A model generated the notes under the pieces. The model searched no databases, was not told where the DNA came from, and was given only the letters and a program-made list of their open reading frames with translations. From positions 1 through 64,000 of the IMG/VR virus record IMGVR_UViG_3300037117_000082: 64,000 bases of DNA. One strand, written 5' to 3'. Position numbers and translations under genes: made by a program. This document shows, one piece after another, positions 30,905-38,350 of the stretch. This stretch comes from a virus. Position 1 is the first letter of the stretch. Each line of letters begins with the position of its first letter.

Positions 30905-30948
30905 GATCGGGCACTCAGCCCAAAGTCCCTGCCAGGGAGGACTACGCA

Positions 30949-32679
30949 ATGACCATCACCCTTGACCGGCCCGACGTCCGGTCGCTGTCCGATGCCGAGC
31001 TAACTGAGCTTGCATGGGTAACCGCCACCTACTGCGGAGGCGGGGAACTGTCGCAGGACGCGACCGCGGAGCAGCGGCGGCGTGAGGCAGCGAAGCGCCG
31101 TTACGCGGCCCGCAGCACGGGACTCGCGGGCGAGTGGATGGACGCGGCGCACGCTCAGATGCTTGCTGCCGAGTCCGTTTGCTGCGGCAACCTCGTGCGC
31201 AAGGGATCGGAAGTCACCGACGGCTGGTCGCTCTGGTCCGGCACCGAAGCATGGGCCAGGGCGAACGCTACCGAGGAGCTGCGGGAGTTCTGGGATCAGT
31301 CCCCGCGCATCACCGTAACGCAGTACAAGGCGCAGGAAAGGCGCCAGAGGGAGGTTTACGAAGATGACCGACTGGACCGAGATGCAGCCGGCGGAGTTCG
31401 ACAGGAGCGCAGCGGGGAAGAGGGAGCGCGCGATCATCGAGAGCGCGCCGGCCACCCTGTTCCCGCGGCTCCTGCCGGCGCCGTCACGCAAGGCCACGCC
31501 GGCGGCAGTACAGCTGCCCGGCCAGGATTCCCTGTTCGGGGAGGACGCATGACCACTGACACCGCGTGCCTGCACACGGACGACTCGTGCACGCACAAGA
31601 GTCCTACCGGGCGGGCGATAAGGGCAGCGGCGATGGGCGCCACGGAGCCCGTGGCGATGGCATACCGGGCGCCGGCTCAGGTAGCGGTAAGGGAGCCGTC
31701 AGCGGTCATCGTGCCGCAGCGCAGCGCAGCTAGGCGCACGATTGACGGGGCGATGGTGCTGGACTACACCCGGCTCTACCTGTCGCGCTACGTGGCGTTC
31801 CCGAGTGCCGCAGCGCTGGACCTTACTACCGCGTGGATCGTGCACGCATCGGCCCGTGACCGTGACGACACCGGCATCGGCCCGCTGATCTGGCGGGCGA
31901 GCCCGCGGCTGCTGGTCACGTCGGCGACGCGCGGCAGCGGCAAGTCAACCGTGCTGGACCTGATCACGATCCTGACCAGGTCGCGCAACGGGCGCATGCC
32001 CAAGGTCACGCCCAGGGCGATTGCCTGCGTGCTGGGACGCCGCCACGAGACCGCGATCCTTGACGAGGCGAAGCTGATCCTCGGTGCCGGGAACCGGTCC
32101 CAGGAACTCCAGGGCATCCTGCTGGCGGGCTATACCCCGCGGTCCAACTACGTCGCCAGCAAGGGCGGCAAGGATGACCCGATCCCGCTTTTCGGCCCCG
32201 TCGCCTACGCCGGCAAGGATGAGCTGATCACCGACACCGGCGGCATGCTCGGCGACCTGCTGGACCGCTCCGTGATCGTGCGCATGCGCACCTCGCCCCG
32301 GCACATGCCGGAGGTAGACGAGGACGCCGAGGATGACGGCGACCTGCTCGCCGGCGCTCTCGCGGCCTGGACGAGCGAGGCCAAGGGCGATCTGCGGGAA
32401 GCCGCCAGGGCGCTCGGCGCGGCCGACAGGGAGACTGGCGCGGTCACTGACGGCGCGGCGCTGCGGGCAGCTCAGATATGCCGTCCCCTGCGCGCTGTCG
32501 GCATGGTCGCCGGCGGAGGCTGGGCAGAGCGCATTGACGAGGCATGCCGCCGCAGCGAGGACGAGGACATGATGGACGTGCTCAGCGCGCGTTTCGGTTC
32601 CGCTGGCGCGGCATCAGACGGCGATGACGAGTGGGGCACCGGCAGCGTGGTAAGCGGAGAAGGTGACTGGGATGCCTGA
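30949..32679 (+). CDS. Unknown N-terminal protein reading into a DUF3631-like P-loop ATPase
   Basis: One open frame of 576 residues. Residues 1-140 look like a separate small protein ending near KAQERRQREVYEDD. Residues 141-200 are shadow-like because a better gene runs in another frame there (31364-31552). From Met201 (31549) begins an ATPase: TSATRGSGKSTVLDLI is Walker A and ETAILDEAKLILG Walker B, followed by helicase-like segments and a DUF3631-type C terminus. A missing stop or a one-base shift near 31365 would explain the fusion. The ATPase most likely starts at 31549, coupled by ATGA to the overlapped gene. Probably a replication or mobilisation ATPase. Confidence 0.6.
   Translation: MTITLDRPDVRSLSDAELTELAWVTATYCGGGELSQDATAEQRRREAAKRRYAARSTGLAGEWMDAAHAQMLAAESVCCGNLVRKGSEVTDGWSLWSGTEAWARANATEELREFWDQSPRITVTQYKAQERRQREVYEDDRLDRDAAGGVRQERSGEEGARDHRERAGHPVPAAPAGAVTQGHAGGSTAARPGFPVRGGRMTTDTACLHTDDSCTHKSPTGRAIRAAAMGATEPVAMAYRAPAQVAVREPSAVIVPQRSAARRTIDGAMVLDYTRLYLSRYVAFPSAAALDLTTAWIVHASARDRDDTGIGPLIWRASPRLLVTSATRGSGKSTVLDLITILTRSRNGRMPKVTPRAIACVLGRRHETAILDEAKLILGAGNRSQELQGILLAGYTPRSNYVASKGGKDDPIPLFGPVAYAGKDELITDTGGMLGDLLDRSVIVRMRTSPRHMPEVDEDAEDDGDLLAGALAAWTSEAKGDLREAARALGAADRETGAVTDGAALRAAQICRPLRAVGMVAGGGWAERIDEACRRSEDEDMMDVLSARFGSAGAASDGDDEWGTGSVVSGEGDWDA
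31364..31552 (+). CDS. Small protein of the MTDWT...LFG type, overlapped by the larger frame
   Basis: 62 residues, MTDWTEMQPAEFDRSAAGKR..., ending QDSLFGEDA. The composition and the acidic/aromatic ends resemble small proteins found beside replication genes in actinobacterial integrative elements. GAGGGAGG is 9 bases upstream, and its stop overlaps the ATPase start at 31549 (ATGA). This evidence makes it more likely to be real than the frame that runs across it. Confidence 0.55.
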   Translation: MTDWTEMQPAEFDRSAAGKRERAIIESAPATLFPRLLPAPSRKATPAAVQLPGQDSLFGEDA

Positions 32680-32830
32680 TCAGGTAACCCGCGACAAGCT
32701 CGCGGCACTCAATCCCGGCATGGACGAGCGCGGGCTAGCGCGCCTTGCCGCGTTCGAGCAGCTCATCGCCGAGGATGACGAGGCCAGTGGCTACGAGGAC
32801 CCCGCGGACGAATGCGAGGGTGCACCGTGA
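32672..32830 (+). CDS. 52-residue acidic mini-protein
   Basis: MPDQVTRDKLAALNPGMDER..., ending in DDEASGYEDPADECEGAP. It starts inside the last codons of the ATPase frame and its stop overlaps the integrase start (GTGA), so it links the two. Function unknown. Confidence 0.55.
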   Translation: MPDQVTRDKLAALNPGMDERGLARLAAFEQLIAEDDEASGYEDPADECEGAP

Positions 32831-33753
32831 CCCGCGCGCTGCGTGCCGTCCCCAGCACCACGATGCCCCTGTGGGATGCCGTGGCCAGCTACCTGGCCAC
32901 CATGGACCACCCGGAGAGCGCCGGAACGCGGAAGCAGTACGGGTCGATCCTGAACCGCATGGCCAGGGGCATCGGCGAGGAAAGGGACGTGCAGGCCGTC
33001 ACCGCCGCCGACCTTACGGCGTGGATGAAGGCCACGTCCGGGGATCGCGCCCCCCGGACGTGGAACCTGGCGAGAGTATGCCTGCGCTCCGCATGGTCGT
33101 ACTGGGGGCAGGCAGGCTGGGCTGACCCGGAGGTTGCACGGGGCATCCCGCCGCGGAAGGTCGCGGAGGACCGTGACCGGGCAATACCGGGAGACGTGCT
33201 GGAGGCACTGCTGGCGGACCAGAAGATCCCGCTGCGGGAGCGCGTGCTCTGGCGGATGATGCTGGAGACCGCGGCGAGGGAGTCGGAGCTGCTGCGGCTT
33301 GACGTCGGCGACCTGGACCTGCCGCACCACCGTGCGCGGGTAACACGCAAGGGAGGCGACACAACCGGCCTGTGCTGGCAGTCGGGCACCGCATCGGCGC
33401 TTCCCCGGCTGCTGAAAGGGCGCAGGAGCGGCCCGCTGTTCGTCACGTCCCGGAAGGCGCCGGCGGGAACGCCGCGCGCCGACGTGGCACCTGACGGCCG
33501 GGGAAGGCTGTCAGCAAGGCAGGCGCAGGACACGTTCATGAAGGCAACCCGGGACTTCCCCGGAGGCCCCTGGACGCTGCACCAGATCCGCCACCGCGCA
33601 CTCACCGACGCGGCCGAGGCAGGCGCGTCGACCGCGATGATGATGGCGCTGAGCGGCCACAAGAACGTCAAGAGCCTGCTGATCTACGCCAGGGTAGGGA
33701 CGGACGCGCTGGCAGCCTGGCAGGCCGATCGTGACCCGAACCGGAGGCACTGA
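32827..33753 (+). CDS. int: Tyrosine recombinase / integrase
   Basis: 308 residues from GTG 32827. The N-terminal SAM-like core-binding domain (WDAVASYLATMDHPESAGTRKQYGSILNRM) is followed by the catalytic domain: Arg in TAARESELLRLDVGD, Lys in TRKGGD, HQIRHR as the H-x-x-R box, His in LSGHKN and the nucleophile Tyr in LIYARV. It should integrate and excise the element at an attachment site by a 3'-phosphotyrosyl intermediate. It is placed at the end of the early operon next to membrane-protein genes. No attachment site could be identified nearby. Confidence 0.9.
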   Translation: MTRALRAVPSTTMPLWDAVASYLATMDHPESAGTRKQYGSILNRMARGIGEERDVQAVTAADLTAWMKATSGDRAPRTWNLARVCLRSAWSYWGQAGWADPEVARGIPPRKVAEDRDRAIPGDVLEALLADQKIPLRERVLWRMMLETAARESELLRLDVGDLDLPHHRARVTRKGGDTTGLCWQSGTASALPRLLKGRRSGPLFVTSRKAPAGTPRADVAPDGRGRLSARQAQDTFMKATRDFPGGPWTLHQIRHRALTDAAEAGASTAMMMALSGHKNVKSLLIYARVGTDALAAWQADRDPNRRH

Positions 33754-33754
33754 G

Positions 33755-34072
33755 ATGGAGAGCACCGGCAAGGCCGAGTACGACCGGCTCATGAGCGAGT
33801 TGCGCGCCGGGATGGCATCGCCGGAGCGCGAGTCCGGCAGCCGCACATTCTCCGCCAGCCCTGCCGTGAACGCCGCGTGCGCTCTTGCCCTCGCCGCGTT
33901 CGTGCTCGGCCTGGCAGCGGTCCTGGCCCCTGGTGAGCACGCTACCTACTGGGCATCCCTCTGGCACTGCTGCGAGTTCATCACCGGGATTGGGTTGTGC
34001 GCGCTGTTCGGGGTTTACTGCAAGTGGCGGAGTGCTGCGGTAGCGCGGAACCAGGCACGGCAGAGACGCTAG
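33755..34072 (+). CDS. Two-helix membrane protein
   Basis: 105 residues from ATG 33755. Residues about 40-60 (AACALALAAFVLGLAAVLA) and 75-95 (EFITGIGLCALFGVYC) are hydrophobic, and the C terminus is basic. It follows the integrase directly and ends tail-to-tail with the gene at 34069. Could be an entry-exclusion or transfer accessory protein; unproven. Confidence 0.6.
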   Translation: MESTGKAEYDRLMSELRAGMASPERESGSRTFSASPAVNAACALALAAFVLGLAAVLAPGEHATYWASLWHCCEFITGIGLCALFGVYCKWRSAAVARNQARQRR

Positions 34073-34245
34073 GTGCTGGGCGGATCTTCCGAGTTCACGC
34101 GCTGGAAGACCACGATGTAGGCCACGGCGGCGATGATGGGCATTCCGCCGTGGCGGAGCTGCCGGTACCACTCGCTCATGGTGATGATGCCGACGTCCAG
34201 CTGCGATACCGGATCGACCGGGCCGGCCTGCGGCTGCTCGCTCAC
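34069..34245 (-). CDS. Small single-pass membrane protein
   Basis: 58 residues, VSEQPQAGPVDPVSQLDVG..., with one hydrophobic stretch (GGMPIIAAVAYIVVFQ). The GTG start overlaps the stop of the HTH gene upstream. Its stop overlaps the stop of the convergent gene at 34072. Function unknown. Confidence 0.55.
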   Translation of the reverse strand: MSEQPQAGPVDPVSQLDVGIITMSEWYRQLRHGGMPIIAAVAYIVVFQRVNSEDPPST

Positions 34246-34487
34246 GCGGCACGCTGCCTTCGCAGGATGCGAGGATCAACGCCGCCCGTGCGGATTCCGT
34301 GCTCGCGGACGTCCTTGTCTGCCTGCGCAACATCGTCAGGGTGATACAGCGGGTGGCCGCGTTCCGACAGGCCGCGCGGACTCAGGAAGCCGCGCGATGC
34401 CCAGGTGCGGATCGTGGACGGGCTGACGCCGGCAAACTTGGCTGCCTGGGCCGTGGTGACCAGGCCATCCCCCCGGGTAATGAGCAT
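34242..34487 (-). CDS. MerR-type helix-turn-helix protein (excisionase-like)
   Basis: 81 residues from ATG 34487, preceded by AGGTGAGC. GLVTTAQAAKFAGVSPSTIRTWASRGFLSP is a MerR/HTH_17-type DNA-binding domain, with HPLYHPDDVAQADKDVREHG as the wing and following helix. Proteins of this size act as excisionases or small regulators in actinobacterial elements. An alternative start at 34541 would add 18 residues. Confidence 0.75.
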   Translation of the reverse strand: MLITRGDGLVTTAQAAKFAGVSPSTIRTWASRGFLSPRGLSERGHPLYHPDDVAQADKDVREHGIRTGGVDPRILRRQRAA

Positions 34488-34603
34488 GCTCACCTGCCCG
34501 GGAATGCGAAATGACCCGGGCCGCAATCGGGTCCGGGTCATGGATGTGTTAAGTCCTATGCCAGTGTCGTACCCCCGGTGACCTCTGTCAACTAGCCGCG
34601 CGA

Positions 34604-35545
34604 TCATGCCGCGTCTAATCTGGCTGCCCTCACCCGGTCAAGTTCCGCCGTGCTCAGCGTGGCTGCGTAGAGCCGGGTCCAGGCCCGGTACTCGGCCGTA
34701 TTCAGCAGCCTGCCGCAAGCCCGGCATTCAGCTTCGTACGCGCTGCCCTGGACGCGCTCCAGCATCAGCAGGTCGCACGACGGGTCCGGGCACGGCACGT
34801 CCAGCCGTTCCACCATGCGCGTCTCCCCGAGCACCGAGCGGGAGCGGTACTGCAGCGCCATGATCTCGCTGCCCGCATCCGCTCCGGACAGTTCCACGGT
34901 CACTTCCGCGTAGCCGCCGATCCGGTTGGTGCGCCCGTGGCAGCCTTCCGGGATCTTCCCCAGGTCATGCAGGGAGTAGGCACGTGACATGGCGTCGGCG
35001 GGCAGCTCGAGCAGGCGGTCCAGGTGCGCGGCGAGGGTGCGGCAGAACGCGGCGACCTGCCGGCCGTGGTCCGGGCGGCGGCGCTGCTCATCGGTGTCGG
35101 GCATCGTGAGGCCCGCGTCCATGCGGCAGCGCTCGTCCCAGGACGCGAGGATGTCGACGTGCTCCCGCAGCAGCGCGTCGATGTCTGCGCGCAGGGGCAG
35201 CGGCGCGGAGTGGCCCTTGATGGCTACCTTCTCGCCGCCCTGGCCCTTGCTGCCGAGTTCCTGGTGAAGGCGTACCCACAGCTCGGGGATGAGGGTGAGC
35301 GCCCGGTAGACCTGGTTACGGCACTTCTGGCAGAACGCCGCATAGCAGAGAGCGGGAGTCTTGACGGTCTTCCCGTCGTCGCCCACGGCAGCGGTTGAGC
35401 CTGAGCAGTAGTCACCGCGCCGGCATTCGTGCTGGCCTGCGGCTGGCGATCGGGGTGGCGGGGTGGTGGCGTGATCCCGCCGCCGCTCGCGGAAGCTATC
35501 GGAAGCCTGAAAATCAACCTGCCAGTAGTTCCCGCGATTGGCCAT
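34604..35545 (-). CDS. Unknown 313-residue zinc-containing protein
   Basis: The N-terminal third has CRRGDYCSG..CYAAFCQKCRNQVY, the middle is helical (DIDALLREHVDILASWDERCR), and the C terminus has CPDPSCDLLMLERVQGSAYEAECRACGRLLNTAEYRAW, a zinc ribbon. The layout resembles actinophage proteins that bind nucleic acid through a C-terminal ribbon, but I cannot name the family. It lies between HTH and membrane-protein genes. Confidence 0.65.
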   Translation of the reverse strand: MANRGNYWQVDFQASDSFRERRRDHATTPPPRSPAAGQHECRRGDYCSGSTAAVGDDGKTVKTPALCYAAFCQKCRNQVYRALTLIPELWVRLHQELGSKGQGGEKVAIKGHSAPLPLRADIDALLREHVDILASWDERCRMDAGLTMPDTDEQRRRPDHGRQVAAFCRTLAAHLDRLLELPADAMSRAYSLHDLGKIPEGCHGRTNRIGGYAEVTVELSGADAGSEIMALQYRSRSVLGETRMVERLDVPCPDPSCDLLMLERVQGSAYEAECRACGRLLNTAEYRAWTRLYAATLSTAELDRVRAARLDAA

Positions 35546-35608
35546 AGCGTCACCCCTGATGCTCGCGGTGTGGATGAGGCCATAATGCCACGCAGGGCGA
35601 CTACCCGG

Positions 35609-35854
35609 CTACGAAGCGCTAGCCAGCTGCTCCGGCATGATCTCGGTTAGCGGCCAGAGGTTAGCGGGATAGTCGCCGGCTTCGTAGCACCGGCTGCAGT
35701 TCAGCTCACCCTCGCAGAGCATCCGCCCGTGGTTCGCGGCGTGAGGCGCGCAGAAGAGGGCGTCCAGCACGTGCCCGTTCCCGCACCTGCCTGCCAGGCG
35801 GACGGTTCCGGTCTCATGGCAGCTGGTGATGTGGCACTCCGGGTGATCAGCCAT
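35609..35854 (-). CDS. Cys/His-rich small protein
   Basis: 81 residues, MADHPECHITSCHETGTVRL..., with CHITSCH, CGNGHVLDALFCAPHAANH and CSRCYEAG, so probably two zinc sites. This style of short treble-clef-like protein is common in Streptomyces. Role unknown. Confidence 0.6.
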   Translation of the reverse strand: MADHPECHITSCHETGTVRLAGRCGNGHVLDALFCAPHAANHGRMLCEGELNCSRCYEAGDYPANLWPLTEIMPEQLASAS

Positions 35855-35870
35855 GGCGTCCATCCTGCCA

Positions 35871-36221
35871 TCACGGCGTGAACTTCCGCCGCAGCTCGGT
35901 CTCCTGCGCACGGTGGCCGCCGGTCACTTCCTCAATCAGCGTTGAGATCATCTCCTGCAGGCGGGAGATCTCCGCGTACTCGGCGATCTTGTCCTCGGGC
36001 GGGTCGCCGTTACGGTGCAGGTTCGAACGCTGCCACCCGTGGATGGCCGCGATGCGCTTGCGCTCCCTCGCCAGTTCCGCGTCCTTCGCCTCGATGACCG
36101 GCTGCACGATCGACATGACCGCGGTTACGGGATCAGTGCCGGACGGGAGGGACAGGAGGCGGCGGTGGATGGCGCGCTCTACGTCTGCGCAGGAGGCGGT
36201 AGCGGGGTCCTGTCCGGTCAT
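35871..36221 (-). CDS. Unknown helical protein
   Basis: 116 residues, MTGQDPATASCADVERAIHR..., with long helices (VIEAKDAELARERKRIAAIHGW and KIAEYAEISRLQEMISTLIEEV) that could form a coiled coil. ATG overlaps the stop of the preceding small gene. No family. Confidence 0.6.
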   Translation of the reverse strand: MTGQDPATASCADVERAIHRRLLSLPSGTDPVTAVMSIVQPVIEAKDAELARERKRIAAIHGWQRSNLHRNGDPPEDKIAEYAEISRLQEMISTLIEEVTGGHRAQETELRRKFTP

Positions 36222-36358
36222 GGCGTGTTCTCCCGCGCGTAGACCCACGCCTGGATCACGATCGCCAGCACCTCAAGCTGATCCCCAGCGGGCAGCGGCA
36301 GCAGCCGGGAAAGCAGGTCGGCAGCACTGGCAAGATGGCGCTTGCGCTCAGCGGTCAC
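36218..36358 (-). CDS. 46-residue helical mini-protein
   Basis: VTAERKRHLASAADLLSRLL..., essentially two short helices. Its GTG start overlaps the previous stop and its stop overlaps the next ATG, which is the main support. Function unknown. Confidence 0.5.
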   Translation of the reverse strand: MTAERKRHLASAADLLSRLLPLPAGDQLEVLAIVIQAWVYARENTP

Positions 36359-36501
36359 TCGCAGGTGCACGGGCACGTGTAATCCTCCAGGTAGTCGCTC
36401 CAGCCGCAGTCCGAGCCCTCTCCGGCGTGGCAGCCGAGGCGAGTACAGCAGGTGCAGTCCCCGCAGGGCTCGTAGGGCGCGGCATCATCCAGCCCGTCCA
36501 T
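36355..36501 (-). CDS. 48-residue Cys-rich mini-protein
   Basis: Starts MDGLDDAAPYEPCGDCTCCT and ends YTCPCTCE; nine Cys and one His in 48 residues allow one or two zinc ions or an iron-sulfur site. It is coupled to the next gene by GTGA. No family. Confidence 0.55.
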   Translation of the reverse strand: MDGLDDAAPYEPCGDCTCCTRLGCHAGEGSDCGWSDYLEDYTCPCTCE

Positions 36502-36506
36502 GGTCT

Positions 36507-37208
36507 CTACCTCCCCGCAATCAGGGTGTGTACAGGCAGGCTCAGCGCCAGTTCGTGCCATGCCAGCGCGAGCAGGGCCAGGGTGAGCAGCGGGTCGATG
36601 ATCCACAACTCCGGGCGCGTTCCGGTGGTGAAGGCTGCGCGGCCTGGCAGGAAGTGGAAGCGGTGCTGGCTCAGCGGGTAGAACCACATCACGCCCGACT
36701 CAGTGCAGGAATCGCCAATCAGGTGAACTCCGGTGCCGAGCGCGACCGCCAGCGGGATCAGCGCGAGCCCGTAGCCGTACCAGATGACCCCGGCCGCTGC
36801 GGCGATGCCCAGCACGTCGGCCAGGTGCCCGTCAGTGACGTGCGTGGCCTCCAGTGCCGAGGAGAGGGCGATCGTGATGAGCAGCGCGAGCCCGGCCTTG
36901 CCTGCGATGTCGGCCCGGAAATGGCAGGCGAGCCCTGCGAGTCCGGTGAAGGCGGCGATGCCGATCAGGCTATGCGTGAGGTGCCTGTGGCCACCGCTGA
37001 CGGACCGGATCACCCAGGCGAGCGAGCGCGTCAGGAAGCCGAGGCAACGGGCCTGCGAGCTACCGCAGCTGTCGAGGTCCGGGGTTAGCGCCATGCCTGC
37101 CGTGAAGCCAGCCAGCGCGAGCGTGCCGGGCACGGATAGGTGGAGGACGAACTCCCCGGCTGCCGCTCCCGCCACGGCTCCGGACAGGCTATGCGAATGT
37201 CCCATCAT
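36507..37208 (-). CDS. YdjM-like membrane metal-dependent hydrolase
   Basis: 233 residues. His at MMGHSHS and in GGHRHLTHSL, Asp in TPDLDS and HLIGDSCTESGV form the metal-site pattern of the YdjM family. At least five hydrophobic segments place it in the membrane. In Actinobacteria such proteins are frequent on phages and plasmids. The physiological substrate is not known. Confidence 0.8.
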   Translation of the reverse strand: MMGHSHSLSGAVAGAAAGEFVLHLSVPGTLALAGFTAGMALTPDLDSCGSSQARCLGFLTRSLAWVIRSVSGGHRHLTHSLIGIAAFTGLAGLACHFRADIAGKAGLALLITIALSSALEATHVTDGHLADVLGIAAAAGVIWYGYGLALIPLAVALGTGVHLIGDSCTESGVMWFYPLSQHRFHFLPGRAAFTTGTRPELWIIDPLLTLALLALAWHELALSLPVHTLIAGR

Positions 37209-37210
37209 GG

Positions 37211-38326
37211 CTAGCCCACCACGGCAAAGCTAGGGCGCTCGGCATGCCACATCGCCAGCAGCCGGTCAGCCTTCGGCTCGCCAACGGGAAGCTCCTTGGC
37301 GACCCTGTAGCGGGTCATGGCCGCGCCGCTTTCAGCTAGCTCCCGGATGGCCTCCAGCAGCAGGTCATCGGTAGCGCGGCGTCCGGCCCTCTGTGCCCTC
37401 TTAACGGCACTGAGGGATGGCCTCCGGGGGGTAGCCCCGGCAGGCTCCGGGAGGGGTGCGGCGATGGCCTCCGGGGGTGCTTCGGCGACCACGGCGGGAG
37501 GGGTCACGGGAGCCACTTCGCGGCGGTCGTTGGACAGCACCTCGGCGATAGTCTCGGGCAGCCCCAGGCGGGACGCCAGCCACGTCTCCAGGGCAGGCTC
37601 CCAGACTGTCGCGCCGCCATAGCCCAGGGACCGCTTGATGGCGTCCGCGACGTCCGCCGGGAACCGCCCGGAGCGCATGGCCCGGCGGACGGTCAGCGGC
37701 ACCGGCAGGTCCGGGCGCCGCACCCTCGCGGCGGTCACCACATCGGCGCAGTGCAGCCGGGCGTCCTCGGTGACGAGCATCAGCGGCCACGACGCGATGC
37801 CCAGCAGGTGCTTGCGGCGCCACAGCAGGAGCGTCGGCCAGGGTGCCGCGAGCCACCGGCCGGCCGGGACGCGGTCCGGGCGGGCGGCAGGATCCCGGCG
37901 CAGTGCCCGCCAGGTGAACCGCAGGGCCTCCACGCCGAGCACCCACAGCGCCGGCATGGCCGCGTGGATGACGCGCCACACGTTCCCGTCAGCCGGGGAG
38001 ACCGCGGCGTTGGCCCACACCGTGAACGCGGCCAGCGCCCATGCCACCGCGTGCAGCCAGCGGGACCGCTCGCCGAGGGTGACGGCCAGGTGGTCGAGCA
38101 CCACGTAGGCGAGAATCCCGGAATCGACGCCCAGGGGCAGCAGCGCCGGGAACACCCATCCGTGCGCGCTGGCGGCGCCGTACAGCGTCGTGAAGGATGA
38201 CAGGAAGCCCATGGCCATGCCGGCGGTTACCACGGCGACGGCGAAGCGCAGGGCATTGCGCTGGCCGCGTGTCAGTCGTGCGTTCATCTCGCCATCCTGT
38301 GTCTGGCTGGTGATCAATCGCTGCAT
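37211..38326 (-). CDS. DUF2637 (SpdB-like) membrane protein
   Basis: 371 residues (or 358 if started at ATG 38287, which also has an AGGATGG site). Four hydrophobic segments lie in the first 150 residues (FAVAVVTAGMAMGFL, VFPALLPLGVDSGILAYVVLDHL, AVAWALAAFTVWANAAVSP, ALWVLGVEAL). This is the DUF2637 core found in Spd proteins, which help spread plasmids and integrative elements between mycelial compartments. A cytoplasmic part follows, ending in a winged-helix-like domain (LLLEAIRELAESGAAMTRYRVAKEL). It lies just downstream of the FtsK/Tra gene, the usual pairing in such elements. Confidence 0.8.
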   Translation of the reverse strand: MQRLITSQTQDGEMNARLTRGQRNALRFAVAVVTAGMAMGFLSSFTTLYGAASAHGWVFPALLPLGVDSGILAYVVLDHLAVTLGERSRWLHAVAWALAAFTVWANAAVSPADGNVWRVIHAAMPALWVLGVEALRFTWRALRRDPAARPDRVPAGRWLAAPWPTLLLWRRKHLLGIASWPLMLVTEDARLHCADVVTAARVRRPDLPVPLTVRRAMRSGRFPADVADAIKRSLGYGGATVWEPALETWLASRLGLPETIAEVLSNDRREVAPVTPPAVVAEAPPEAIAAPLPEPAGATPRRPSLSAVKRAQRAGRRATDDLLLEAIRELAESGAAMTRYRVAKELPVGEPKADRLLAMWHAERPSFAVVG

Positions 38327-38350
38327 TTCCGTCCGTGTCGCGCTACCCGC

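Noticed and set aside
32672-34072. An attachment site next to the integrase
   Set aside because: No tRNA 3' end or long direct repeat is visible around the integrase, so attP could not be placed.
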